Shown: positions 8,406 through 14,295 of the stretch, piece after piece | Layout of the letters: each line of letters starts with the position of its first letter | Numbering within the stretch: the first letter of the stretch is position 1 | Source: an uncultured Prochlorococcus sp. | GTDB lineage: Bacteria; Cyanobacteriota; Cyanobacteriia; PCC-6307; Cyanobiaceae | NCBI GenBank assembly: GCA_902565305.1 | Contig: CACFEJ010000010.1 | Span: 1 to 45,107, forward strand | Direction: 5' to 3' | Length of the DNA: 45,107 nucleotides | Translations under genes and position numbers: made by a program | Notes under the pieces: model-generated | Told to the model about the DNA's origin: nothing | Database searches by the model: none | Seen by the model: only the letters and a program-made list of their open reading frames with translations

Positions 8406-8648
8406 TTAACCACCTGTACAAAAACGAACCGAATCAGCGGTTGGTGAACCAGTAGCTTTAATTTCTTCAACACATTCATTAAAAAACTTTGATTCTTTTT
8501 TTAATGAGCAAAAGCTTAGTGCAATAGCTACTAATGCAACAGCTGATACAACTTTTGAACCTAATTGAATAACTCCATAAGCGAGCATTACTTTATTCTT
8601 TATAAAATCTTTTTTAGTATCTTTTTTAGTATCTTTTTTTGCAGCCAT
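8406..8648 (-). CDS. Small membrane protein with Lys/Asp repeat N-terminus
   Basis: 80 residues. The N-terminus repeats K-K-D-T three times ('AAKKDTKKDTKKDF') and is followed by one hydrophobic span ('VVSAVALVAIALSFCSL') and a tail with three Cys in all ('CSL', 'NECVEE', 'RFCTGG'). It looks like a single-pass protein with a highly charged cytoplasmic start. The repeat is also visible in the DNA (cttttttagtat repeats near 8610-8637). It is divergent from the Pho-box promoter at 8699-8728 and might respond to it. No family recognised. Confidence 0.6.
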   Translation of the reverse strand: MAAKKDTKKDTKKDFIKNKVMLAYGVIQLGSKVVSAVALVAIALSFCSLKKESKFFNECVEEIKATGSPTADSVRFCTGG

Positions 8649-8698
8649 TTTTTAATCCAAAAATATTAATAAATCTAGATTAATATTTAAATAATTTC

Positions 8699-8728
8699 CT
8701 TAACCCTTACTTAACAAAGTCTTAATTA
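8699..8728 (+). promoter_or_regulatory. Triple Pho box
   Basis: Three 8-bp units, CTTAACCC, CTTAACAA and CTTAATTA, start at 8699, 8710 and 8721, exactly 11 bp apart. They match the cyanobacterial PhoB/SphR box (CTTAACCT-type units with 3-bp spacers). A -10-like TATAAAT follows near 8743-8749, and the ATG of the DUF3764-like gene is at 8767. Confidence 0.6.
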
Positions 8729-8766
8729 CATTCAATCTAGAATATAAATCTATTAGCCTCTTTTTT

Positions 8767-9054
8767 ATGCCCAGCTTAGTAACCTCCATTTTTACATTCA
8801 AAATTTAAAGTACTTTCGAAGAATGGGCAGCAATATTTGATAGTGCAGAAGCTGATAAAAGACATTCTGAATTTCTTATTAAGCCACTATTTAGAGGTGT
8901 AAGCAAAAAAGATCCTCAAAAAGTTATTGTTATTCATCAGGCTCCAGAAGGTAATGTTCAAAAGTTTGTTGAAGCTAATGGTGATTGGATGGCAACGCAT
9001 AGAGTCGATCTTTCAACAATGGAAGAATCTTCTTGGACTTATGCAGAATCATAG
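8767..9054 (+). pseudogene. DUF3764-like small protein interrupted by an in-frame stop
   Basis: The frame from ATG 8767 reads 'MPSLVTSIFTFKI', then TAA at 8806-8808, then continues 'STFEEWAAIFDSAEADKRHS' to a stop at 9052-9054, 95 codons in all. The sequence on both sides of the TAA reads as one continuous cyanobacterial DUF3764-type protein, so the stop replaced a sense codon. No ATG close after the TAA offers a replacement start. The family is small, cytoplasmic and of unknown function. Directly upstream is the best Pho box in the window, so this was presumably a phosphate-starvation gene. Recent decay, a sequencing error or stop readthrough are all possible. Confidence 0.65.
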
Positions 9055-9075
9055 AAAACTTATTGAGATTAAGAA

Positions 9076-9318
9076 ATGAAACGTGGAATTTTCTATATCC
9101 CTTTGATTATTTTCATTTGCGGTTGTTCCAAGACTTCAATGACAGATTCGATCTCAATTTCAGAAACCCAAAGGCAGAGAGAAGTTTGTCTAGATTGGTA
9201 TGGCTACAGAATTGATACCAAGAAGGCAATTAACGATTTAAATCTTAAAATCGAAACCGAGTCAGAATTGATGGCTTATTGCGATTTCTTTAAGAATGTA
9301 GCTGATACAAAAAAATAA
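9076..9318 (+). CDS. Small lipoprotein, unknown function
   Basis: 80 residues starting 'MKRGIFYIPLIIFICGCSK', a lipoprotein signal with lipobox I-C-G-C and acylated Cys17. Two further Cys occur in the mature part ('EVCLDWYGY', 'MAYCDFF'), which may form a disulfide. An overlapping frame at 9033-9215 is rejected because it has no signal and mixed composition. It follows the broken DUF3764-like gene by 21 bp and could share the Pho-box transcript. Confidence 0.65.
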   Translation: MKRGIFYIPLIIFICGCSKTSMTDSISISETQRQREVCLDWYGYRIDTKKAINDLNLKIETESELMAYCDFFKNVADTKK

Positions 9319-9343
9319 AGATTCAATATCTACAATTATTTAG

Positions 9344-9580
9344 TTATTTAATTTCTAACTTCTCCGCCTTGCTCAATATTTGATTCTTTAAAAAAACAAG
9401 CGCATCTAATTTTTCTTCTTTTTCTTCAATATTTACAAATTTCATTTCTGCAATTTCAATAATTGCTTTATTAACATTTTTAAGCTGTTTCTTAATAATT
9501 CTTTTTGGTTTTTTAATTGATTCCATTGGAATTATCATTTTCTTTATATCCTTTATTTTCTGAAAATGCAAGTCTCTCAT
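9344..9580 (-). CDS. Small lysine-rich helical protein, unknown
   Basis: 78 residues, strongly basic N-terminal half ('KKPKRIIKKQLKNVNKA') and an acidic helical C-terminal half ('NIEEKEEKLDALVFLKNQ') with heptad-like hydrophobic spacing, suggesting a short coiled coil. No signal peptide or membrane span. It stands alone on the minus strand. No family recognised; similar small genes are common in Prochlorococcus variable regions. Confidence 0.5.
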   Translation of the reverse strand: MRDLHFQKIKDIKKMIIPMESIKKPKRIIKKQLKNVNKAIIEIAEMKFVNIEEKEEKLDALVFLKNQILSKAEKLEIK

Positions 9581-9765
9581 TCAAAAAATCTTCTAATTAT
9601 TTAATTTGTAATTTGTTTTTATAGTTTTTATTATTGAATCTTGTGGTTCTTCACTTCGGAAACAATTAAAAATCAAGTAGTTTTTAAGATCTAATCACCC
9701 AGGAAAATGTTTTTTATTGAGTGTAGGTAAAAAATCTTAAAAAGTAGTTCTTAAGTGAAAGGATT

Positions 9766-10038
9766 TCAAATAGAAATTTTATCTATAGGTAAAATTTCTT
9801 TGACCATGATTGTGTCTGGATAGACTTCATTCTCTAATGTTTTGTATAGTCTCCTTGATTGAGGTGATTTTAGGGAGTTATTGTAATTCTCAATAAATTC
9901 TGAATCATTTAAGAAAATTTTTTCTTTATTCTCAAAGCTTCCTTTATAAAAATTTCTTGAAAATTCTGTGCCGATTTTTTTTTGGTTATTCCTTTGTGAA
10001 GATAAGTTTTTTAAAGACATTTCAATATTTTTATACAT
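9766..10038 (-). CDS. Small soluble protein, unknown
   Basis: 90 residues, polar, no signal peptide ('MYKNIEMSLKNLSSQRNNQ'). The middle is rich in Asn/Glu/Lys, and the C-terminus 'YPDTIMVKEILPIDKISI' looks like a beta-rich ending. The ATG at 10038 has no clear Shine-Dalgarno sequence. No family recognised. It is flanked on both sides by more than 130 bp without genes. Confidence 0.5.
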   Translation of the reverse strand: MYKNIEMSLKNLSSQRNNQKKIGTEFSRNFYKGSFENKEKIFLNDSEFIENYNNSLKSPQSRRLYKTLENEVYPDTIMVKEILPIDKISI

Positions 10039-10189
10039 TAAAAATTTAGGTTTCTTGGATTAAGTAATGATTAATTAAAAAATAAATTTTTTTTAAATGG
10101 CTTAAATTTCTAAAATAGATATTTGTTGTTATCTCTTAGCTTAATCAAAATTTAAATATGATTTAACAATAGGGATTTAGAAAATATGT

Positions 10190-10342
10190 ATGGATAAAAA
10201 ACAACTTGTTAACTTCATCACTCTTTCGATTCTTCAAACTAAAAGAGTTGAAGATAGATTATTTAGAAAGGAAATCCAAAACTATCTTATTAAATTAAAT
10301 AAAAGTCAATTAGAAGAAATTATTAGTGAATTTATCATTTAA
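10190..10342 (+). CDS. 50-residue protein, unknown
   Basis: ATG at 10190, stop at 10340-10342. The product 'MDKKQLVNFITLSILQTKRV' continues as one amphipathic helical stretch ending 'LEEIISEFII'. It lies 6 bp before the lipoprotein gene at 10349, so the two are likely co-transcribed. Upstream, CTTAA/TTTAA units at 10140, 10151 and 10162 fall on an 11-bp lattice, a weak Pho-box-like pattern. No family recognised. Confidence 0.5.
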   Translation: MDKKQLVNFITLSILQTKRVEDRLFRKEIQNYLIKLNKSQLEEIISEFII

Positions 10343-10348
10343 AAAATC

Positions 10349-10750
10349 ATGAAAAAGCTATTAGTTTTATTTATCCTTATTATTACTTCTTGCAGTACAA
10401 AAGATGAATTATCCATTACCCAAGATGATTTATCCATTACAAAAGATGAAATTTCGATTAAGAAAGATAAATCATCCATTACTGATGAAAAAAAATTGTT
10501 TTATGTAACTAAAGAAACTGCTGTTCGTCTTTGTGGAGGTAAATCCAGAATAATTGAAAGTGAAAATGAAGAAATCATCAAAATAGAAGTCAAAGATTTT
10601 TCAAGTGCTGAAAAAGAAAAATTTGTTCAATTTACTCTCGTTGAGACAGATAGAAAAGGTGGGAAATATAGAATTGTTAATTGTTATCCAAATAAAGATC
10701 CGAAAAAATCGGTAATTAAAACAATCAAGACTAATTACAAGTTAAATTAG
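10349..10750 (+). CDS. Lipoprotein with tandem S-I-T-x-D repeats
   Basis: 133 residues. The lipoprotein signal 'MKKLLVLFILIITSCS' places the acylated Cys at 15. Residues 19-47 repeat a 7-residue unit four times (variants of D-E-L-S-I-T-K: 'DELSITQ', 'DDLSITK', 'DEISIKK', 'DKSSITD'). This is probably a flexible linker from membrane to a C-terminal domain of about 80 residues with two Cys ('RLCGGK', 'IVNCYP'). It would be anchored to the outer or plasma membrane facing the periplasm. No family recognised for the globular part. The tandem repeat is liable to copy-number change by slippage. Confidence 0.65.
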   Translation: MKKLLVLFILIITSCSTKDELSITQDDLSITKDEISIKKDKSSITDEKKLFYVTKETAVRLCGGKSRIIESENEEIIKIEVKDFSSAEKEKFVQFTLVETDRKGGKYRIVNCYPNKDPKKSVIKTIKTNYKLN

Positions 10751-10770
10751 TCTTAGGTCAACTAGATCAA

Positions 10771-11124
10771 ATGAAAATATTTAAATATCTACTTGTAATT
10801 CCTGTAATAACTTTAATAATTATTTTTCAAACCTCTTTGCAAAATAGATATCTAATGGCTTCTGAAATTAGAGATGGAGAAACAATTTTTAGAAATGTTT
10901 GTGCAGGCTGCCATGTAAGAGGTGGATCAGTCGTTCTTAAAGGATCTAAATCACTAAAACTTTCCGACCTTGAAAAAAGAGGAATAGCAGATGTAAATTC
11001 AATAACAATAATTGCTAATGATGGGATTGGTTTTATGAAAGGTTATAAAAATAAATTGAAGGATGGAGAGGATAAGGTTCTTGCACAATGGATTATTCAA
11101 AATGCAGAAAAGGGTTGGGAGTAA
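10771..11124 (+). CDS. Cytochrome c6-like class I c-type cytochrome
   Basis: 117 residues: a hydrophobic signal or anchor (residues 7-23), then a class I cytochrome c with heme motif 'CAGCH', 'GGSVVLKGSKSLKLSDLEKRG' and a distal Met in 'GIGFMKGY', ending 'AEKGWE' as cytochromes c6 do. Soluble c6 carries electrons from cytochrome b6f to photosystem I. This copy is divergent and belongs with the c6-like paralogues whose partner is uncertain. The next gene (LptA/OstA-like) starts directly after its stop, so the two are translationally coupled. Carriage on the element beside a cupredoxin is notable. Confidence 0.82.
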   Translation: MKIFKYLLVIPVITLIIIFQTSLQNRYLMASEIRDGETIFRNVCAGCHVRGGSVVLKGSKSLKLSDLEKRGIADVNSITIIANDGIGFMKGYKNKLKDGEDKVLAQWIIQNAEKGWE

Positions 11125-11493
11125 ATGAAAAGCTTATTTTTTGCATCTTTTTTATTTTTATTAGCTGAATATTCTTTTGCTGAGGAATTAACTAATTACA
11201 CAATTACATCTGATTCTCAAATAAATACTTTAGAAGGTGATTTAGAGGCTAAGGGGAATGTAGTTATTAAGAGTAATAGTGGTAATTTTGAGGCTTATTC
11301 TGACAAGCTTTCTTTTGACAAGGATAATAAATCTTTAAAACTTATTGGTAATGTTTATGTTAAAAATATAGAGTCTGAGGGAATTGCAATTGAAGAAACA
11401 TCTGGAGATGAGCTGACTATATTTACTGATAAAGGACTTTTTGAATTCAAATCTCAAAATAAAAACAGAGTAAAAACAAAAATTAAACTCTAA
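11125..11493 (+). CDS. Secreted OstA/LptA-like protein
   Basis: 122 residues with signal peptide ('MKSLFFASFLFLLAEYSFA') followed by a repetitive beta pattern typical of the OstA/LptA/LptC fold ('LEGDLEAKGNVVIKS', 'GNFEAYSDKLSFD', 'KLIGNVYVKNIESEG'). LptA-type proteins bridge the periplasm and carry lipopolysaccharide to the outer membrane. At this length it is a single short domain, so a partial or accessory bridge is possible. Its start abuts the stop of the cytochrome gene with no gap. Confidence is good for the fold, low for an actual role in LPS transport. Confidence 0.65.
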   Translation: MKSLFFASFLFLLAEYSFAEELTNYTITSDSQINTLEGDLEAKGNVVIKSNSGNFEAYSDKLSFDKDNKSLKLIGNVYVKNIESEGIAIEETSGDELTIFTDKGLFEFKSQNKNRVKTKIKL

Positions 11494-11616
11494 ATAAAGT
11501 CTTGCTTTTGAACTAAAAATATTTGTACTTTCTTATTTAAAGGAAATTTTTAAATGATATTTAAAGCTGCTTTAAACTAAATAATCTATAAAGAAAGAGT
11601 AGAAATAATTTTTATT

Positions 11617-11784
11617 ATGCATCCAAGCAAAGTAGTCAAAGATCCAAAAATCAACGATACTTATTACGATCCAGATGTTGATAAGCTTTATCAATATGTA
11701 AAAATTGGTGACTTTCCGCCAGAATGGGTAGTAACAAATATAGATGAAGATGACGATTATTATTACGCTTCGATGGGATATTAG
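11617..11784 (+). CDS. 55-residue acidic protein, unknown
   Basis: ATG at 11617, stop at 11782-11784. The product begins 'MHPSKVVKDPKINDTYYDPD' and ends 'DEDDDYYYASMGY'. It has no signal peptide or membrane span and is rich in Asp and Tyr. Codon use matches the neighbours and the frame is uninterrupted, so it is probably real. No family recognised. Confidence 0.5.
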   Translation: MHPSKVVKDPKINDTYYDPDVDKLYQYVKIGDFPPEWVVTNIDEDDDYYYASMGY

Positions 11785-11814
11785 TTTTTATATCTATTAT
11801 TAAATTCAATAAAT

Positions 11815-11856
11815 TTGTCTCTTTAAAATTTTGTGTGAGGAATATTAAAGAGACAA
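11815..11856. ncRNA. Perfect 12-bp hairpin with a porin-leader sequence in its loop (candidate sRNA or leader)
   Basis: TTGTCTCTTTAA (11815-11826) pairs exactly with TTAAAGAGACAA (11845-11856). The 18-nt loop includes TGTGTGAGGAAT, which is also found just before the ATG of the porin at 34432. With flanking bases 16 of 17 positions agree (11827-11843 versus 34412-34428). Transcribed from the minus strand, the loop would be antisense to that ribosome-binding site. No U-tract follows on either strand, so it is not a standard terminator. It could instead be part of the phoB leader. Confidence 0.4.
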
Positions 11857-12000
11857 TCTAAATATAGATAAAAGGGTTTAAGGGAAAATTAAAAAGGAAA
11901 TAAGATTAGATGAAAAAAATAATAATTCAATGTAAATTAATTATGAAATAATTAGATCAAATAATTTTGATTATATAAAATAAAATTGTTGGAACTTTCA

Positions 12001-12729
12001 ATGGCTATTAAAGATCATAAAAGTTTGCAAGACTCAAGAATTCTTCTTGTTGAGGATGATAAGAGTATTAGGCTTACAGTCAGTGAAACCTTAAGCAGCG
12101 AAGGTTTTAAAGTATCAAGTTTCAAAGATGGTTTAAGTGCTTTAGATTTTATTAGTAATGATTCTAAAAATGATGTTGATCTAATAATTCTCGATTTAAT
12201 GTTGCCAGGTCTAAATGGATTAGAGATTTGTAGAAAAATAAGAAATGAAGAAAACTATACACCCATATTAATTTTGAGTGCTAAAGATAATGAATCAGAC
12301 AGGGTTCTTGGTTTAGAGGTTGGTGCAGATGATTATTTAACAAAACCTTTTGGTTTAAATGAATTAATTGCTAGATCAAGAGCCTTAATAAGAAGATCTA
12401 AACGAAATAAGAAATATATAGAAAAATCAAAAACGGTCATTGAGTTTAATCACATAAAAATGTTTTTGGAAGAATGTAGGGTAACTTCTTTTGATAGAGA
12501 AATAACATTATCTCCAAAAGAATTTAAATTATTAGAGTTATTTATGAAAAATCCAAAAAGGGTATGGTCAAGAGATTTGATACTTGAAAAAATTTGGGAA
12601 ATTGACTTTATTGGTGATACTAAAACTGTAGATGTTCATGTTAGGTGGCTCAGAGAGAAATTAGAAGAAGATCCCTCAGCTCCAAAGTTTCTTAAAACTG
12701 TAAGAGGTTTTGGATATAAGTTTGGATGA
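12001..12729 (+). CDS. phoB: PhoB, phosphate-regulon response regulator
   Basis: 242 residues from ATG 12001; an in-frame TTG at 11986 would add five residues. The receiver domain is complete: 'LLVEDD' acidic pocket, phosphoacceptor Asp65 in 'LIILDLMLPG', and Lys in 'YLTKPFG'. The C-terminal winged helix is of OmpR/PhoB type ('LSPKEFKLLELFMKNP', 'VDVHVRWLREKLEEDP', 'TVRGFGYKF'). Its stop overlaps the start of phoR (ATGA), so the pair is translationally coupled. In Prochlorococcus this regulator activates phosphate-starvation genes. The Pho boxes at 8699, 16641, 18085 and 18136 are its likely targets. No Pho box was found in front of phoB itself. Confidence 0.92.
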   Translation: MAIKDHKSLQDSRILLVEDDKSIRLTVSETLSSEGFKVSSFKDGLSALDFISNDSKNDVDLIILDLMLPGLNGLEICRKIRNEENYTPILILSAKDNESDRVLGLEVGADDYLTKPFGLNELIARSRALIRRSKRNKKYIEKSKTVIEFNHIKMFLEECRVTSFDREITLSPKEFKLLELFMKNPKRVWSRDLILEKIWEIDFIGDTKTVDVHVRWLREKLEEDPSAPKFLKTVRGFGYKFG

Positions 12730-13886
12730 GAATGAAAACACTACAAGAAGTATTATTTTTTTTACATCAGAAGTGGAAAATAAAAGTCAAGCATTTTTCT
12801 CAATCAAAAGAAAAAAAATTTGAAGTTGATAAAAATAAGTATAAAAAAACTATTGATTTCCCATTTGATAAAATTCGACCTCAAGAAGTGTTGTCTTGGT
12901 TAGATTATTCATCGCAAGGGTGGATAATCTTATCATCTGATCTAACAATAAAATTTATCAATCAGAAAGCTTTATCTCTTATTAGGGTTATCAAATATCA
13001 AGATGTTATTGGAAAAGCAATTAATGATATTAATGAGCTTGAAGTACTTAGTAATAAAATTCTATATTTAAGAAAAAAAGATTTCCCATTCAACCTTGAT
13101 TTCGCAATTGCGGGAGTACCCATTTCGGTAAATATTGTTAGAGGAAGGAAAAAGAATTATTTAATATTATTGGAAAGTAAATTATCAATTGAATCGATAA
13201 AAAAACGACAAAATCAATTAATTAATGATGTGTCTCATGAACTGAAAACTCCTCTTACATCACTTATCTTAATTGGGGAAAGACTTGAATCAGTAGTATC
13301 AAAGAAGGATAGGTATCTTGTTAAAAGACTTAAGAAAGAGTCAAAAAGATTAAGAAAAATGGCCGAAGAGACTTTAGAGCTTTCTAAGCTGGAAAGTAGC
13401 GAAGATTTTAATAAAAACAAAAAAATATCTATTTCAGATTTGATTATGGAATCTTGGCAAACACTAAAACCGCTTGCAGAAAAAAAGGATATAAAAATAA
13501 ATTTACTTTCTCCAACAAAATATTATATATCTGGGGATATTGAAAATTTAAAAAGAGCATTTATAAATATTTTAGATAACGCTATTCGTTATTCCCCAAC
13601 AAAAGAGGGCATACAAATTGAAATTTTTAAGAGAGCTAGCTCTGTTGTTATAAGAGTTAGAGATAAAGGTATTGGATTAGAAGAAAATGAATCAAATGAC
13701 ATTTTTTCTCGATTTTATCGTGGGGATCCATCAAGGACTAAATTTAAGAAAAGTGGAAGTGGTTTAGGTCTTTCAATTACAAAAAAAATAATTAATAACA
13801 ATAAAGGTTTTATAAAGGCATTTAATCATAAAGATGGTGGAGCGATTATTGAAACTATCTTTCCGTGTCTTAATACAGATTTATAG
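12726..13886 (+). CDS. phoR: PhoR, phosphate-sensing histidine kinase
   Basis: 386 residues. A PAS-like sensor region (about 55-150, 'WIILSSDLTIKFINQKAL') precedes the dimerisation box 'NDVSHELKTPLTSL' with phosphoacceptor His171, then the ATPase domain: N-box 'NILDNAIRYSP', G1 'VRDKGIGLEEN', F/G2 'GSGLGLSITKK'. No transmembrane segment is evident. The N-terminus ('LQEVLFFLHQKW') is at most weakly amphipathic, so the kinase is probably cytoplasmic or peripheral. It overlaps phoB by 4 bp and ends 7 bp from a convergent gene. Known role: phosphorylates PhoB under phosphate limitation. Confidence 0.92.
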   Translation: MRMKTLQEVLFFLHQKWKIKVKHFSQSKEKKFEVDKNKYKKTIDFPFDKIRPQEVLSWLDYSSQGWIILSSDLTIKFINQKALSLIRVIKYQDVIGKAINDINELEVLSNKILYLRKKDFPFNLDFAIAGVPISVNIVRGRKKNYLILLESKLSIESIKKRQNQLINDVSHELKTPLTSLILIGERLESVVSKKDRYLVKRLKKESKRLRKMAEETLELSKLESSEDFNKNKKISISDLIMESWQTLKPLAEKKDIKINLLSPTKYYISGDIENLKRAFINILDNAIRYSPTKEGIQIEIFKRASSVVIRVRDKGIGLEENESNDIFSRFYRGDPSRTKFKKSGSGLGLSITKKIINNNKGFIKAFNHKDGGAIIETIFPCLNTDL

Positions 13887-13893
13887 GGAAAAT

Positions 13894-14220
13894 TTAAAAA
13901 ATATTAGGACATGATTTTTCTGCAATAAATTTTTTTAAATTTAAAACCCCATCTCTCGTAAAAAGAATGCTTCCTTCTTTGGAGTCATCTGCCCAATAAG
14001 AATCTCTTTTACCAATAGCTAGCCAAAGCCTATCAGGTAATGTTGGCATGTACATACTCTCGAAAGCAGAGGTTCCAATGTCATTTTCTTCTTTCATATC
14101 TTTGCATGCTTCAATCATTAGTGTAGGACGATTTAAATAATACCTAACACCCTGCCAATAATATTTTGTTTCAGCTTTGACTGGGGCGATGAAGAATATA
14201 ATAAATAGAATGTATTTCAT
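13894..14220 (-). CDS. Small secreted protein of the pho cluster, unknown
   Basis: 108 residues with signal peptide ('MKYILFIIFFIAPVKA'). The mature part has two Cys ('IEACKDMK', 'EKSCPNIF') likely in a disulfide, and a block 'YMPTLPDRLWLAIGKRDSYW'. It sits convergent to phoR and downstream of the phytase-like gene's terminator, so it needs its own promoter. A small hypothetical gene in this place is typical of high-light pho clusters. No family recognised. Confidence 0.65.
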   Translation of the reverse strand: MKYILFIIFFIAPVKAETKYYWQGVRYYLNRPTLMIEACKDMKEENDIGTSAFESMYMPTLPDRLWLAIGKRDSYWADDSKEGSILFTRDGVLNLKKFIAEKSCPNIF

Positions 14221-14251
14221 GAATGAATTTTATTTAATTATAAGAATTGCC

Positions 14252-14280
14252 AAAAAAAAACCACCTTTTACAAAAGGTGG
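14252..14280 (-). terminator. Rho-independent terminator of the phytase-like gene
   Basis: CCACCTTTT (14261-14269) pairs with AAAAGGTGG (14272-14280) around a 2-base loop. On the minus strand it is followed by a run of T (complement of the A-run 14252-14260). A T-run also follows on the plus strand, so it may work in both directions. Confidence 0.85.
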
Positions 14281-14295
14281 CTTTTTTTAGTTTTA

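Noticed and set aside
9033-9215. 60-residue plus-strand frame overlapping the lipoprotein gene
   Set aside because: The lipoprotein frame at 9076-9318 has a proper lipobox. This one has no signal and mixed composition.
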